A DNA stretch of 64,000 nucleotides from positions 85,280,087-85,344,086 of the forward strand of contig CM043966.1 in NCBI GenBank assembly GCA_014529385.2, read 5' to 3'. The notes beneath the pieces are model-generated. The model worked only from the letters and a program-made list of their open reading frames with translations, ran no database searches and was not told where the DNA came from. Made by a program: the position numbers and the translations under genes. The DNA is from Adiantum capillus-veneris (taxonomy: Eukaryota; Streptophyta; Polypodiopsida; Polypodiales; Pteridaceae). Within the stretch, counting starts at the first letter, position 1; each line of letters opens with the position of its first letter. Below, in pieces: positions 1-12,346 of this stretch.

Positions 1-600
1 CAAAAGATGACCTCCTTCACTTGAGTTTTGACCTCCTTTGTGAGGGTGGTCTACACTTCCACCTTTGTTTTAGTGAACTTGACTTCCATCTCTTCCATCT
101 CTTCTTTCTTGCAGTTTTCCATTGTGGCAAGCCATGCCACAATGGAAACAAGTCTTTGCTTCAACTCATCCGTGCCTCGATAGAAACAAGTCTTTGCTTC
201 AACTCATCCTTCTTCTTGTGAAGTTTTTTGACTTTGTTTTGAAGGCGGACAATGTTGTTCTACTTCAGGGGTGTTTCTACAACCCCTACGAAGGTGAGCT
301 TGCCATAGGATGAAGCCCGAGTGGCCATGGCTACTGCTCAGAAGATGCACCCAAGGATGGGCTACCAGTAATCTTGGTGTGGGAAAGGCCTCTTAGTATT
401 TATATTGTGTGTGAGTAGGAGCTTGGAGGTCGGGGAAATAAAACTAAAAAGAGTGAGCATGTGACAAGAACGAAGATGGGACGGCACTGGCTGATGCAAA
501 GTGGTGGCAATGGCTGATGCAGGGCAAGAATGAGGATGTTGCGATGTTGGCGAATGTAGGGTCATGGTGCTGGCTGATGCGCGGTGGCATTCGCTGGAGC
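1..600. other. Unassigned stretch with a short tandem duplication
   Basis: No gene is recognised. A 27 bp block (gaaacaagtctttgcttcaa...) at 145-171 recurs at 183-209, a period of 38 bp. Just upstream, 121-143 is a 9 bp perfect inverted repeat (attgtggca / tgccacaat) around a 5 nt loop. Short open frames here match no family I know. Confidence 0.5.
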
Positions 601-604
601 TAGA

Positions 605-625
605 CCCCCCCCCCCCCCCCCCCCC
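605..625. repeat. Poly-C tract (C21)
   Basis: An uninterrupted run of 21 C residues. The exact length in an assembly is likely to be uncertain. Confidence 0.9.
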
Positions 626-687
626 TTATAGGGCATCCCCTCGCCCAGGGGGAGGTCGGTGAAGCAAGAGAAGGAGAGACTTCTACT

Positions 688-1889
<1,202 letters not shown>

Positions 1890-2830
1890 TGCCTAAGATC
1901 ACCTTCTCCCTTCTTTGGAGCAACTTACATCCATTCTGAATGAAAAAGAAATTTGGCTCTATCTCTGCCAGGCTCTCCTGCAAACCCAAATGGTTATAGC
2001 TGTTAATAGGTTCTCATCACTGTCAATGACCTCTATGTGTATCACACTATTGCCTTCAAGGCTAGCTGCCGCTTGATCTATCGGCACAAGCACGCCATTG
2101 ATAAGTCAAGATCATTTATACCAGAATGATAATATTAAGGATTGTGTGGCAATCATGTACTTGACTATTAAGCTGTCAAGTGCAATCTCATTGAAAATAC
2201 CTGTTGACTCCTTTGTATGCCAACCATTGTCAAGAAGGCCACTGCAAAACACAACATCAAGACCATTGCACAACAACATTATCCTAGTATTCCTAATGGG
2301 ATGTGAACCAAACAACTCAATGAACACCGTAATAGGGATGAATAGAACTATCTTGATGAGCTTTGTTGGCACAATAGGCCTTAGTGAATGTCGAACATCC
2401 TTGAAAAGCTTTCTTTTAACCGATTCAAGAGCAAAATACTCTAGAAATTTCCAATCTATATAGTTCTAGTCCTCCTCCAAAGGTAAGTAAATCAAGGAAC
2501 CTGCTCCATGGTTTGTTTGAAGTTGATAGAAATGGTCATAGAAGAAAATACCAGCACCAGCTAGAATCCTATGGCTTCTACTCTCATACTAAATCTATCC
2601 AATGTGAGCACGTACAACATAAATGAGGCCAATGATGCACTCCATAGGCTCCCACTCTTGATAGGAAGAGGGGTACAAGACTGCAACAATGTTATAAAGA
2701 AATTTAAAAACAATTATTAAATAAAGAGGATTTTAAATGAGGAAGAACCTGCATAACTTACAATTGATTCCAGGAGTTTTGACTGAGGAACAATTACCAC
2801 CACGCTGCATAATATCACCATGAGTCTAGA
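1890..2830 (-). pseudogene. Unassigned, possibly spliced coding relic
   Basis: Read on the minus strand, this stretch has long open blocks joined by splice-like signals. At the high-coordinate end a short open block ends at a gtaagt donor-like site (about 2755-2765). An acceptor-like attgttgcag near 2683 then opens a block encoding YQEWEPMECIIGLIY. Further on, near 2510-2420, the same strand reads GAGSLIYLPLEED, an in-frame TAG, then NYIDWKFLEYFALESVKRK, leading into an 86-codon open frame at 2372-2112. A block reading NGVLVPIDQAAASLEGNS follows at about 2100-2000 before another cag acceptor-like site. I do not recognise the family. It could be a decayed host gene or an unfamiliar transposon gene; the in-frame stops argue that it is no longer functional. 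Confidence 0.3.
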
Positions 2831-3574
2831 CATGTTGCACAAGGATATCTTTGATAGTCTTTCTCCCAACCTCAATTTTGAAATCCATTACTTGACCCTT
2901 CTAGGAAGACCTGTACATATTAGAGTGTTGAGGTCTCTTCCTTATACAAGGTTACATAAGCACCCAAGATCCCTTTCTTATCTGTATTTATGTCCATTTA
3001 TTAGCAACATTGATTGAGTTGCAGATGAGGATTGAGAATACAGAAGACTTTAACCTCCTCAGAGTTGGACATGTACTATTGGTGGAGCTGAGAGTCGTGA
3101 AGCATCAACTAGTACTATACCTACGAGGTTCATCCATAATAGAGAAGGATTAAGGAGAAAGGAGAAAATCTGTTGATAGTCAAATTGGAGATGTTGATAG
3201 AGATGAAGATGAAGATTTAGGAGGGAAGGAAAGGGCTTCTTCAAAAGTAAGGACAAGTTTTCCTGCTAAGGAGAGATCCCTACTGTCATCCGGGTCCCCA
3301 AAATGTATTAGTTTCCAAGAACGCCAAGAACATTAATGGTGGAAGGTGGATTTTGACTATGGTGAAAAGGCCATTCTTATTGTCAAATGGCTTGTTCCAG
3401 TCCCAAATTTCAATGAAATAGCCATTTTAAAGCTCATTTTTGGAATTTTTGAATGTCCTGAATAAAGTGTTCTCATTGGATGCACGTTTTTTTCTCTCTC
3501 CACTTAATGGACATCCAAAAGACCTCAAAAATTTTCTAATTGACAAAAGTATTGCACCTCCTAAGCCAACATCA
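2831..3574. other. No recognised feature
   Basis: Short open frames only. The part next to 3575 may be strongly decayed sequence of the gypsy relic that follows, but I cannot show it. Confidence 0.3.
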
Positions 3575-4330
3575 ACTTTATGTCAAGCTGAGAAAATGTC
3601 TTTCTTTACTCCCAAAATTAGTTACCTTGTATTTATCATATCTATTGAGGGAATTTGAATGGATCATGCAAAGGTTAAGGATATAGTAGAATGGTCACAA
3701 CCCAAAATTCTCACTTTGTATGTATTACAAGATGGTACATAATATTGGTCAAAAAATTTGTACTCACCGCCGCTACACTCTTGACCCGGTTACTCAAGAA
3801 ATAATCCAAGCTTACACGGCAAGCAAAGCATGAAGATTGTTTTCTTCAATTGAAACAATACTTCACATCAAGTCTCATACTCAAACTTCCTATTTTCACA
3901 CAAGAGTTTGAGTTAGTGACCAATGCAAGCAACCTTGCTATAGGAGGAGTCCTAATGCAAGAAGACTGACTAGTCGCGTTTACCTCTCAAAAATTTATCA
4001 TTCACCTAGCTGAATTATCCAACTCATGACCTAAATTTTTGGTTTCCATTCATGCTCTTAAGATATGGAGACATTACCTTCTAGGATCCAAGTTTTAGTT
4101 ATTCACCAACCATGAAAGTCTAAAGTGGATCTTCACTCAACCAACTCTCAACATGAGGCATCAAAGAGATGGATAGAACTTTTACAAGAATATGATTTTG
4201 AAATTGAGTATATACCAGGTAAGGAAAACATGGTTACTAACTCCCTTAGGAAGAAAGAATTCTTTGGGGCCATCTCCATGGTTAACAATTGAATTTTGGA
4301 TAAGGTTAAGAAAGCCTCCCTAAAAGACAA
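3575..4330 (+). pseudogene. Gypsy RT thumb and RNase H, degenerate
   Basis: The first part reads KMSFFTPKISYLVFI, matching the segment after the YxDD box in gypsy RTs (normally a PxxxYLGFxVS pattern), followed by MDHAKVKDIVEWSQPK. RNase H pieces follow: ELVTNASNLAIGGVLMQED near 3910-3970 (the first catalytic Asp position reads Asn), VAFTSQKFI near 3980, and RWIELLQEYDFEIEYIPGK with NMVTNSLRKKEF near 4170-4265. The last block is the usual end of RNase H, where the expected ADxLSR now reads TNSLR. Several in-frame stops and shifts are present. The RT palm with its catalytic Asp pair is missing. Confidence 0.7.
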
Positions 4331-4479
4331 GACTTATATTCAACTCCTACAAATCCTTGGTTAAGAGGAATAGAGGCAAAGGAGAATCCATGATCGAGGA
4401 CTATTCCATTGAATATGAGCATCTATACTACAATCATCACCTTTACATCACTAAGAATTCAATATTGAAGCAGTTAATT

Positions 4480-5010
4480 CTATAGGAAGGTAACAATGCC
4501 CCAGTATAGCAGGACACCCTAGTTATGCAAAGAATCTTACTGCTATGAGGAAGAGTTATTTTTCCCTAGGAATGAAAGGAGATCTACGTTGCTACATCAA
4601 GCAATGAATTTCATGCAAAGAGTTATTTTTCCCTAGGAATGAAAGGAGATCTACGTTGCTACATCAAGCAATGAATTTCATGCAAAGGACTAAAGTTGAG
4701 CGAGGAATGATGCTAGGAATACTATATACATTGGACATTCCTCACCAGCATGGACTTTCTAACATGCCTTCCCACTATTCAAGGAGGCTACACCGCCATC
4801 ATGATAGTTGTAGACATTCTCACCAAAGTAACTCACTTGATGTTGGTAAACTTGACTTATACATTAGCATCATATATCAATCGCCTCTTTGCTAAAGAAA
4901 TATTTAGACTTCATGGGATACCTAGAAGAATAATCACCGATAGGGATGCAAAGTTTGATTCTAAGTTCTGGAAGGCCTTATTTGAAGCCCTAGGAACTAC
5001 TATGTTTTAG
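4480..5010 (+). pseudogene. Gypsy integrase core, degenerate
   Basis: The zinc-binding region is represented by YFSLGMKGDLRCYIKQ, the tract that normally precedes the CxxC pair. The catalytic core follows at 4750-5010: SMDFLTCLPTIQGGYTAIMI and HGIPRRIITDRDAKFDSKFW, with the first Asp in MDF and the second in TDRD. The third catalytic residue (Glu) is lost because the frame ends at 5010. A 67 bp tandem duplication interrupts the zinc region. It would have catalysed insertion of element cDNA; it is inactive now. Confidence 0.75.
4551..4687. repeat. 67 bp perfect tandem duplication inside the integrase relic
   Basis: The blocks 4551-4620 and 4618-4687 are identical with a period of 67 bp. A period of 67 is not a multiple of three, so the duplication itself shifts the reading frame. 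Confidence 0.9.
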
Positions 5011-5097
5011 TTCGTCTTATTATACTCAGACTCATGGCCAAATTAAATGAATATATCAAGTAATTCTATCCGTAGGAAAATTCAAAGAGTTTAGTCC

Positions 5098-5455
5098 CCA
5101 CATATTGTGGTCCTTATGAAGTGGTCAACATACTCAGTGATCAGGCTTATAGGCTAAAGCTACTTGAACACCTCAAGGTTCATGATGGGCTCCATATTAG
5201 TCTTTTGAAGCCTTATACCGAATCCCAATCATGCCTAAATGATGAGCAGATTGTAATGAAAATCACGGAGTGCTTGAACTTTAACCTGATTGTATTCTTG
5301 AAACCAGAGGAAGAACCCTTAAAAAGAGAGTGATCATGGAGCATCTTGTCAAATGGAATGCTTACCCCACTACGTGGGAGGATGAAGTCTCCCTTTGTAA
5401 AGATTCCCTAATTTCAATTGAGAAGAGGAAATCTCAAATTCTTAGGTTGCCATGA
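5098..5455 (+). pseudogene. Gypsy integrase C-terminus with chromodomain, degenerate
   Basis: An open block at 5109-5333 reads GPYEVVNILSDQAYRLKL, then VHDGLHISLLKPY, the GPY/F-like segment found at the end of gypsy integrases. After a frameshift near 5330, EHLVKWNAYPTTTWEDE is the chromodomain signature (VKWxxYPxxxxTWE). In chromoviruses this domain is thought to direct integration to particular chromatin. Confidence 0.75.
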
Positions 5456-6230
5456 ATGTAAGGTTTTTGCATTTATAAAATAAAGAAAATGTGTCATATT
5501 TTAATTGAGAATATTGGGTATGAAAATTGGTAAACCCTTATCACAAAAGTAGTCGCATTTGGTATTTTTTGAACTTTAAGCACAACATTCTTTTTGAAAA
5601 AAATTTGGATGTTGACCTCAAAATCACCTTTAGAAGGTTATATGATAAGTTTAAATTAATAAATATTTGGAAACCCTAGTAACTATTATATAACATGTCC
5701 TAAAAATTTTCTTTCACATGGGTTGACCACATGGGCAAGTATTTCTAGTTAAAGCAAGGAAGGCAACCAAGTTAGCAGTGCTTCAATTTCATGCTAGAAA
5801 AGTATCGGGAGAAAATGTCTAGCCATGCCTTGGATAGTTTTAGTAGTAGGGGGCACCTGAGAAAGTCGGGGGGCTCTTTGGGAAGCTACAAGGGTGCACA
5901 ACCACAACTTGCCAACAAAGTTTATAAAATACCAAATGCTTCTCACAGTTCCTCTTAGGTTCACCCTATTGAAATCGTCTCTAGATCTAGAGAGTCTTTG
6001 CAAACTCATTACCATACAAAAAATCTAGTGAGGTAAGCAAGATGATTAACTGTAAACCACTTAGATTATCTATAGGTATTCAGTTAATGTTTATTTCTAT
6101 ACTTTTGTATTATAAATCAAGAAGGATTACACCTTTCTACATCATAAATTAATTTTATTTTATATACTTAAAATTGTTGAAATATCAATTCTCTAGCTAG
6201 GAACAATAATTATATGATTATTACATTATT
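5456..6230. other. AT-rich stretch without recognised gene
   Basis: No domain is recognisable. Only short accidental open frames are seen, such as 6015-5794 on the minus strand. Confidence 0.4.
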
Positions 6231-6234
6231 AGAG

Positions 6235-7400
6235 GTAAAATTGCTTGATTTTAGCTTAACTAAAGAGGAAATACAATTAAATAATTTAAGTCAATATGAG
6301 ATAATTTTAAGATTTTCCATCACCATTAATAAACTATGAAAATTATATCAAAGTTGTACTGATAATTTTGATAATTATTAGAGCTATAACTATCTATTTT
6401 TAGACTTAAAATAAAAGAAAAATATAGCAAAATAACTAAAAAGATCATTAGATAATTTTTAGAGTTTTCATACACTATTAAGAAGCCCTAGTAATTACAT
6501 CAAAGTTATATCTATAATTTGAATAGTTATTAGGACTAAATATTTTGGTTTTTGATGAAAAAATAAAGGAAAAATTAGCAAGACAAACTCATGAGATAAC
6601 TTTAAAGTTGAAACACACAGTGTACAAATTGAGATAAAAATATCTTAATGAGATTAATAGTTTAAATAACTACTAGGGCCGAAAATCTTTATTTTTTTAT
6701 AGTAAATTTAAAAAATAAATTAGCAAAGTAAATTAGAAACTCATGAGGTAATCTTTGAAGTTGAAACACACTAGTACAAATATTTCGATCATATAAAGAA
6801 TCTATATAATTATAAGGTCAAAATTCTCTGTCTTTAATGGTAACTTAAAAGGAAAAATTAGCAAAACAACCTAGAAACTCATGAGATAATTTTTAGAGTT
6901 GAAACACACTATAAGAAAGTTGAGATAAAAAAATTTGTTAGATAATTATTATGTATAATCTATAATAATAAAAAACTCATAGTAAATTTAAAAAAACTTG
7001 CAAAACTACTTACAAACTCATGAGATATTTGTCATTATTGAAACTCACTATTAGAAAGCTAAAATAAAAAATATTAGTCAAATAATTATTTTATATACTT
7101 ATTAGCATTGAAATCTCTATTTGTCACAGTAAATAAAAAAGAGAAATTAGCAAAATGACTTAGAAACTCATGAGATAATTTTTAGAATTGAAAAACATGG
7201 TTATAAATCCAAGATAGAAATCTATCTTAGATTATAAATTAAATAATTATTTGGGTAAAAAATTTCTAATTTTGATAGTAAATCAAGGGTGAAATTTTGT
7301 TTAATAGGTTAGAAAATTATACAATAAGTATCATAACTGAAATAGATTATTAGTAAAGCATGATAAAATGATCATAGCTAGAATTATTATGTATAGAACT
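6235..7400. repeat. Degenerate AT-rich tandem array, 138-153 bp period, about 8 units
   Basis: A landmark word close to aaactcatgagataattttta followed by gttgaaacacac recurs at about 6288, 6439, 6584, 6737, 6875, 7013, 7163 and 7311. Successive spacings are about 151, 145, 153, 138, 138, 150 and 148 bp. A second landmark, aaattagcaaaac, precedes it in most units. The units are much diverged, so this is an old local amplification. No coding frame is conserved across units. Confidence 0.75.
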
Positions 7401-8814
7401 ATATAAAAGACTAGATTCCTAAAAAAATGGATAAATAAAAGGTTATACAAAATGGAAAAATAAGCCATGGAAATTTCCATAAGTTTCATAATTTACCTAA
7501 TGGTTTAGTAAAAAGACTCATTCAAGCTACTAGTTGGAGGAGGAGGTCACTCCAAAAGGGCCATGGACACACACAATCATGAGGCTGGTCCAAATGACAT
7601 TCGTAGTGAGACGAGAGTATTTGTGCACCTAAGTTGTAGCAACCCTCATCTCTAGATTAGTCCCAAGTGGATCATTATTGTTTAGAATTCCTCATTTTAG
7701 TGTAAATCCTTTAAAGTTATAATAGTTTATCCAATATGTAAGTGTTAAGTGGCTAAAAATAGAAGGATTTCTTTCAAGAAACACCATAAATGTGATTGAA
7801 AAATTGGAAAGGAATTGCTTTGGTCAGTTCAATTGAGCTAGGAAGGAATTCTTTTAACATCCTTAAGATAACTTGTCCCAAGAGAGTGATGAAGGCTCTG
7901 TGGCCACTATTAAGTCGACCACACCCATGGAAAATAATTATTTATTCCATTCATGTTTATGTCTCTAAATATGTTAGAATACCATTTTTTCAAAGAAATC
8001 CTACGAGAGTTGTCCGGTTGTGTGGGCAATTGATTATGGTATATGGATGCTTGTAATTTTTAAGTGATGTCTTCTTTCGATGCAATTTTTGAATAAAGGA
8101 ATGGGTGCCATTTTTCACCCCTGTATAGCTGATCTTAAGATAGGTTGAGTATTGGTCATAGTTATTTTATTGATGATACCTTGTCTCATTGTAAATATAT
8201 ATGTTTGATAAAGAATGTCTGCGATACTATTTTCAAGGATTGTTTTAAAGAAACTCTATTATAGAAGTATGAAACAAACCATTATAATAAGTTTCAAAAT
8301 AATGTAGTAATAATTGGAAAATTGAAAGATAATGTGTGAGTGTGGGGTGGTAAGTGAGGATTGATTAAGGTTTTCAATCATAGACGAGCAGACCCAATTA
8401 GTTGGGTAGTTATACAATGCAGAGGTCACACAACCAAAAAGAGCTTTAATTCTTGAGGTTTTTGTTTTGTTAGATAGGATAAGGTTTTTTTTCTAGGGCT
8501 TTACACTAGATCCGTTGCTAATGGTGAGGGTTTTCTCTCTACATTAACCTTTTTAGGGAATTTATTTTTCATTAGGCCTAGAGACTTGTCAATGATCCCA
8601 TCATCACTTTTGAATTGGTGGGTTGGGTACCTCACAACATTAATTCTCCTAAAGTGATCGTAGAGGGTTTGTTTGGTTTGACTAGTGAACTATCCTTTTC
8701 CTTGTGTTGTTTCAGTTGTTCTCAAGCTTGCGATGCTCTACTACCATAACCAAGTCTTACTCATGCTTTTTCCGTTCTTTTGATTTATCTCTTTTAGCTT
8801 TCCAAGATTTAGGT
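7401..8814. other. Unassigned AT-rich stretch
   Basis: An 86-codon open frame at 7796-8056 (+) and several shorter ones match nothing I recognise. No terminal repeats or SSRs are evident. Confidence 0.35.
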
Positions 8815-9330
8815 CGAGTTCTCATTGAGTTCTAGTGGAATTTCCCTCTATTTTAGTTTGGTTTAGGTCATGGTCTTTTTTCTTATCACTCTTTTCATTC
8901 ATAGCTTCCCTAGATTGATCTCTTGTTACCACATCTATTGGAGTAATTCTCTCATATTCTAATTCACTAAATGAAGTAAGTAGAATTTCTATCATGTTTG
9001 TAAGTGTTTTCCTTGCTCTGTCACAATGTTTTGGCAATCCTGAATGAAATGCATCTTGCCCCAATGTGAACAAAACCCAAATATCCCGATCATTTTGCCT
9101 TTATGCAAACAATTTCTAGTCCAATAATCACCTTCACACACATAGCATGGTCTTGTTTTGATGAGGTTTCTATGGTGGTGGAAATTGTTATCCTTGTCTT
9201 TGTAGGCATTTCTTTGGTTTGTAGTTCTAGTTTGTTATGAGCATCAAAGTGTTCTCATTCATCAAGTAGTCGTCTCTTGAGGGTTGAGGCACATATGATG
9301 ACTGACTATTTTGCTCCAATTTTCTTCATG
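8815..9330 (-). pseudogene. Ty3/gypsy gag tail with altered zinc knuckle
   Basis: On the minus strand around 9160-9050 the reading is CYVCEGDYWTRNC followed by LHKGKM. This resembles the zinc knuckle common in plant gypsy gag proteins (CxxCxxxHxxxxC followed by basic residues), but the His position reads Tyr. Just upstream, QRNAYKDKDNNFHHHRN is a basic, polar stretch of the kind that precedes gag zinc knuckles. Downstream sequence contains stops, with an open 83-codon piece at 9073-8822. The assignment rests on this one motif and its neighbourhood. Confidence 0.4.
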
Positions 9331-9618
9331 GAGAGTAGGGTTCATTGGGATGTGCTAGTCTTTTGAGTTGTGGTTTCACTCACATTGGAGCTGGCATAAT
9401 TTATTAAGGAAACTATGCAAAAATTGGGAATCATCCCTTAGAGAGATTCCTCACATTGATCCTCTTTAAAGACTACAGGTTGAGAATTTCTAGACTCCAA
9501 AGTCACCACCAACAGTGGATGCCACCAACATAGAGGCACAGAGGAGCATCTCCATACTGTACAATTGTATATTGAATTTATAACCCAGTTCCAACACCTA
9601 TAAATAGGACCCATCAAT

Positions 9619-9830
9619 TGTTACCATATGCATGTGGTAGTGATGTGTGTTGAACACACTAGGACCGCCGGGGCACTTTTCCCCTCTTTAGAAGGTTTTT
9701 TTCCCCCGAGCTAGTATATACGCCCATCACTCTAGGGCTATCTATCTTTCTATTGTACACTAAGTAACACACTCTCTACTGTGTGCCTTGAGCTTCCTTC
9801 GTCTTCTCCAAGCTGTGTGCGTTTCTCTGC
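9619..9830 (+). repeat. Copia copy 1, 5' LTR (3' end truncated)
   Basis: Starts tgttaccatat and aligns with the 227 bp LTRs at 12,347, 39,347 and 44,209, but stops after gtttctctgc, lacking about 15 bp of the usual end. A TATA-like tatata lies at 9715-9720. Confidence 0.9.
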
Positions 9831-10420
9831 TTCAAACAATTTCTGGCTATGGCTGAAAATGTATCAAAATGTACTACGGGCACCCTCCATTTCGATCGAG
9901 GGGAGGAGTATATGTCTCATGAATTTAATGAATTTCTGGCTAGTCATGGGATAAAACACCAATGTACAGTGCCTTATACACCTCAGCAAAATGGTGTTGC
10001 TGAGAGGAAAAACATGTCACTTATGAAAATGGCACAATGTATGGTCAAAAGTCAAGATTTGCCGCATTCTTTTTGGCTTGAGGACATCATGTGTGCCACT
10101 TATGTACTAAACAGGTATCCTATGAAAGATTTGCAGTCTATTACCCCATATAAAGCATGGCATGATAGAAAGCCTTCTATTGAGCACATGCATGTTACTG
10201 ATTGTTTGGCATCTGCTTTGGTGCCAAAAACGCAGCGCAAAATATTGGATGATAAGGCTGTCAGATGTATTTTTGTTGGTATAGTGCTGAAAGCAAAGGT
10301 TATAGGTTGTATCATCCGCAAAGAAAACGTATTCTGGTTTCATGGGATGTAGTGTTTGTGGAAGATTCTGTTCAGCCCTTGTTGTCATGTACTAGAGACA
10401 ATAATGTAAGCTCATAGGAC
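9831..10420 (+). pseudogene. Copia integrase fragment (copy 1)
   Basis: An open frame from 9849 reads GTLHFDRGEEYMSHEF (where the second catalytic Asp lies), then QQNGVAERKN (catalytic Glu), PHSFWLEDIMCATYVLNRYP and the DRKPSIEHMHV region, ending in the usual DDKAVRCIFVG block. A single-base loss near 10,280 relative to copy 2 breaks the frame. The N-terminal zinc domain and the first catalytic Asp are missing because of the internal deletion. Confidence 0.85.
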
Positions 10421-10432
10421 ATTTATGACACT

Positions 10433-11480
10433 TTGTTGCCTCTTTTCAGTGGTGGAAATACAAATGTAAGTTCCAATGAGGCAAATGTACAGCCTATGGG
10501 GGTTTCTGAAAATGTTACAGATCAGCCTATTACTGATGCAGATGTACATGACGTACTTGATGAGGAAAGGGCTGAAAATGAGCAGGCTAGAGGTATGCCA
10601 AAATGGCTGGTGCACACTTTGCGTGACAATAAATTGGATGCACCTTTGTCTAGGCGTACTCGTTCAGGCTCTCGCCATGCATCTTATGCATCAGATTGTT
10701 TTGCTTTGGCCGTGTCTAGCTTACATGATGTTGAGGAGCCTCTGCCTTTTGATGAAGCACAGAATTCAAGAAATTGGATGGCTTCCATGCAATCAGAATA
10801 TGATGCACTTATAGAAAATGACACATGGAATTTATGTGATTGCCTCCTGGAAAAAAGGCCATTAGTACAAAGTGGGTTTACAAGTTGAAATGCAAGCCGG
10901 ATGGTGAGATCGATCGCCATAAGGCTTGACTTGTTGCAAAGGGTTATTCACTGAAAAAAGGCATGGATTATGAAGAGACTTTGGTTCCCACTTGTCGTAT
11001 GACTAGTGTGCATTTTTTATGTGCATTGGCAGCTCATTCTGGTTGGGATGTACATCAATCAGACACTGTTACTGCTTTCTTGAATGGTGATATATTTGAG
11101 AAGGTTTATGAAACGCAACCTCGTGGATTTGTCATAAAAGGACAAGAGGACAAAGTGTGCAAATGTATAAGGCTTTTTATGGGCTGAATAAATCTCCTCG
11201 TTCTTGGTATGAGAAACCTGACACTCATTTAGTCAAACGAGGCTTTCCTAATATTCCAACAGAAAGCACATTGTATGTTAAGCGTGAGGGTGATGTACTT
11301 CTCATTGTGGTTCTTTATGTCGATGATTTGCTGATCATTGGACCAAATGAGTGACATATTGCTGATTTTAAGGCTGATTTGAATGCTACTTTTAAGATGA
11401 AAGATTTGGGGTTGTTGCATCATTACTTGGGTATATAGTTTAAGCAGTGTGATGGTGGTATTGCCTTGTGTCAAAAAGGT
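10433..11480 (+). pseudogene. Copia reverse transcriptase (copy 1), degenerate
   Basis: RVT_2-type RT blocks are present: SEYDALIENDTW, KPDGEIDRHKA, SGWDVHQSDTVTAFLNGD (first catalytic Asp retained) and VLYVDDLLIIG with the YVDD box at about 11,318-11,329. In-frame stops include TGA at 10,927-10,929 (CGA in copy 2) and a TAG at about 11,437 (CAG in copy 2). A one-base loss near 10,845 also shifts the frame. Confidence 0.85.
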
Positions 11481-12268
11481 TACATAGAGACATTGCTATG
11501 TAAGTTGGGAATTGAGGATTGCAAACCTATTGCCACTCCTATGGAAACAGGTTTGAAGTTGAGTCTACATGATGCTGGCGATCTTGCTGATGTCACTCTT
11601 TATGAAACTGCTATTGGCTGCCTCATTTATGTATGCAACACAAGGCCATATATTCAGTTTGCAGTCTCACAAGTCAATAGATTTATGCATAGCCCAAGGT
11701 CTAAGCATTGGCAGGCTGTCAAGAGGATTTCCCACTACCCTAGTGGCACTTTACATCTTGGCTTGTTTTATCCCAAGAGGGGATCATTACCACCAGACTT
11801 ACATGCTTTTTCGGACTCAAATTGGGCTGGTTGTTTTGACATGTGAGTGTCCACAAGTGGTTTTTGTTTCATGCTTAGCAGTTCATGTATATCATGGTTG
11901 AGCAAGAAGCAACCTACTGTGGCCACTTTGAGTTGTGAGGCTGAGTATAGGGCAGTCTTCAAAGTTACGGTTGAGTGTGTATGGCTCAGACTCCTTATGG
12001 ATGATTTGGGTGTTGGACATGATACTGCCAACACTATCTAGACTAATAGTCAGAGTGCATTGGTAGTTGCGTGGAGCCCAGTTTTTTAAGCTGGCACAAA
12101 TCACATTGAGGTGCATTACCACTATGTCAGGGAGAGGCTCTCATCCGGAGAGATCAACTTGGCTTATATGCCAACACAGGACAACCTTGCAAATCTTTTC
12201 ACAAGGGCATTGTCTCGAGAGAATCTTGAAGCTTTCCACAAAGATTTGGGTTTACTACCTTTGTGGAC
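11481..12268 (+). pseudogene. Copia RNase H (copy 1), degenerate
   Basis: RT connection and RNase H follow: TPMETGLKLS, CLIYVCNTRPYIQFAVSQVN, DLHAFSDSNWAGCFD, then TGA (11,844-11,846), then VSTSGFCFMLSSSCISWLSK and CEAEYRA. The same TGA occurs in copy 2. The last block, NLANLFTRALSRENLEAF, is the normal end of copia pol. This copy keeps a segment of roughly 75 bp (NRFMHSPRSKHWQAVKR) that copy 2 has lost. Confidence 0.85.
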
Positions 12269-12346
12269 TAATCATGTCCTTAGGGCATGGCACTTCCCTT
12301 TACTCATGTGCCAGCTCTCATTCACCGCATCACTCCAGGAGGGATT

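Larger units (their letters stand above)
3575..5455 (+). mobile_element. Ty3/gypsy chromovirus relic
   Basis: A pol remnant on the plus strand runs in canonical order: RT thumb, RNase H, integrase, GPY/F-like segment and chromodomain. Stops and frameshifts occur throughout. No LTRs or target duplications were found, so the ends given are only the limits of recognisable protein. The terminal chromodomain places it in the chromovirus branch of Ty3/gypsy. Confidence 0.75.

Noticed and set aside
2112-2463. Overlapping plus- and minus-strand frames
   Set aside because: The plus-strand frame (2,098-2,463) is rejected as a shadow; only the minus strand extends into further open blocks with splice-like signals.
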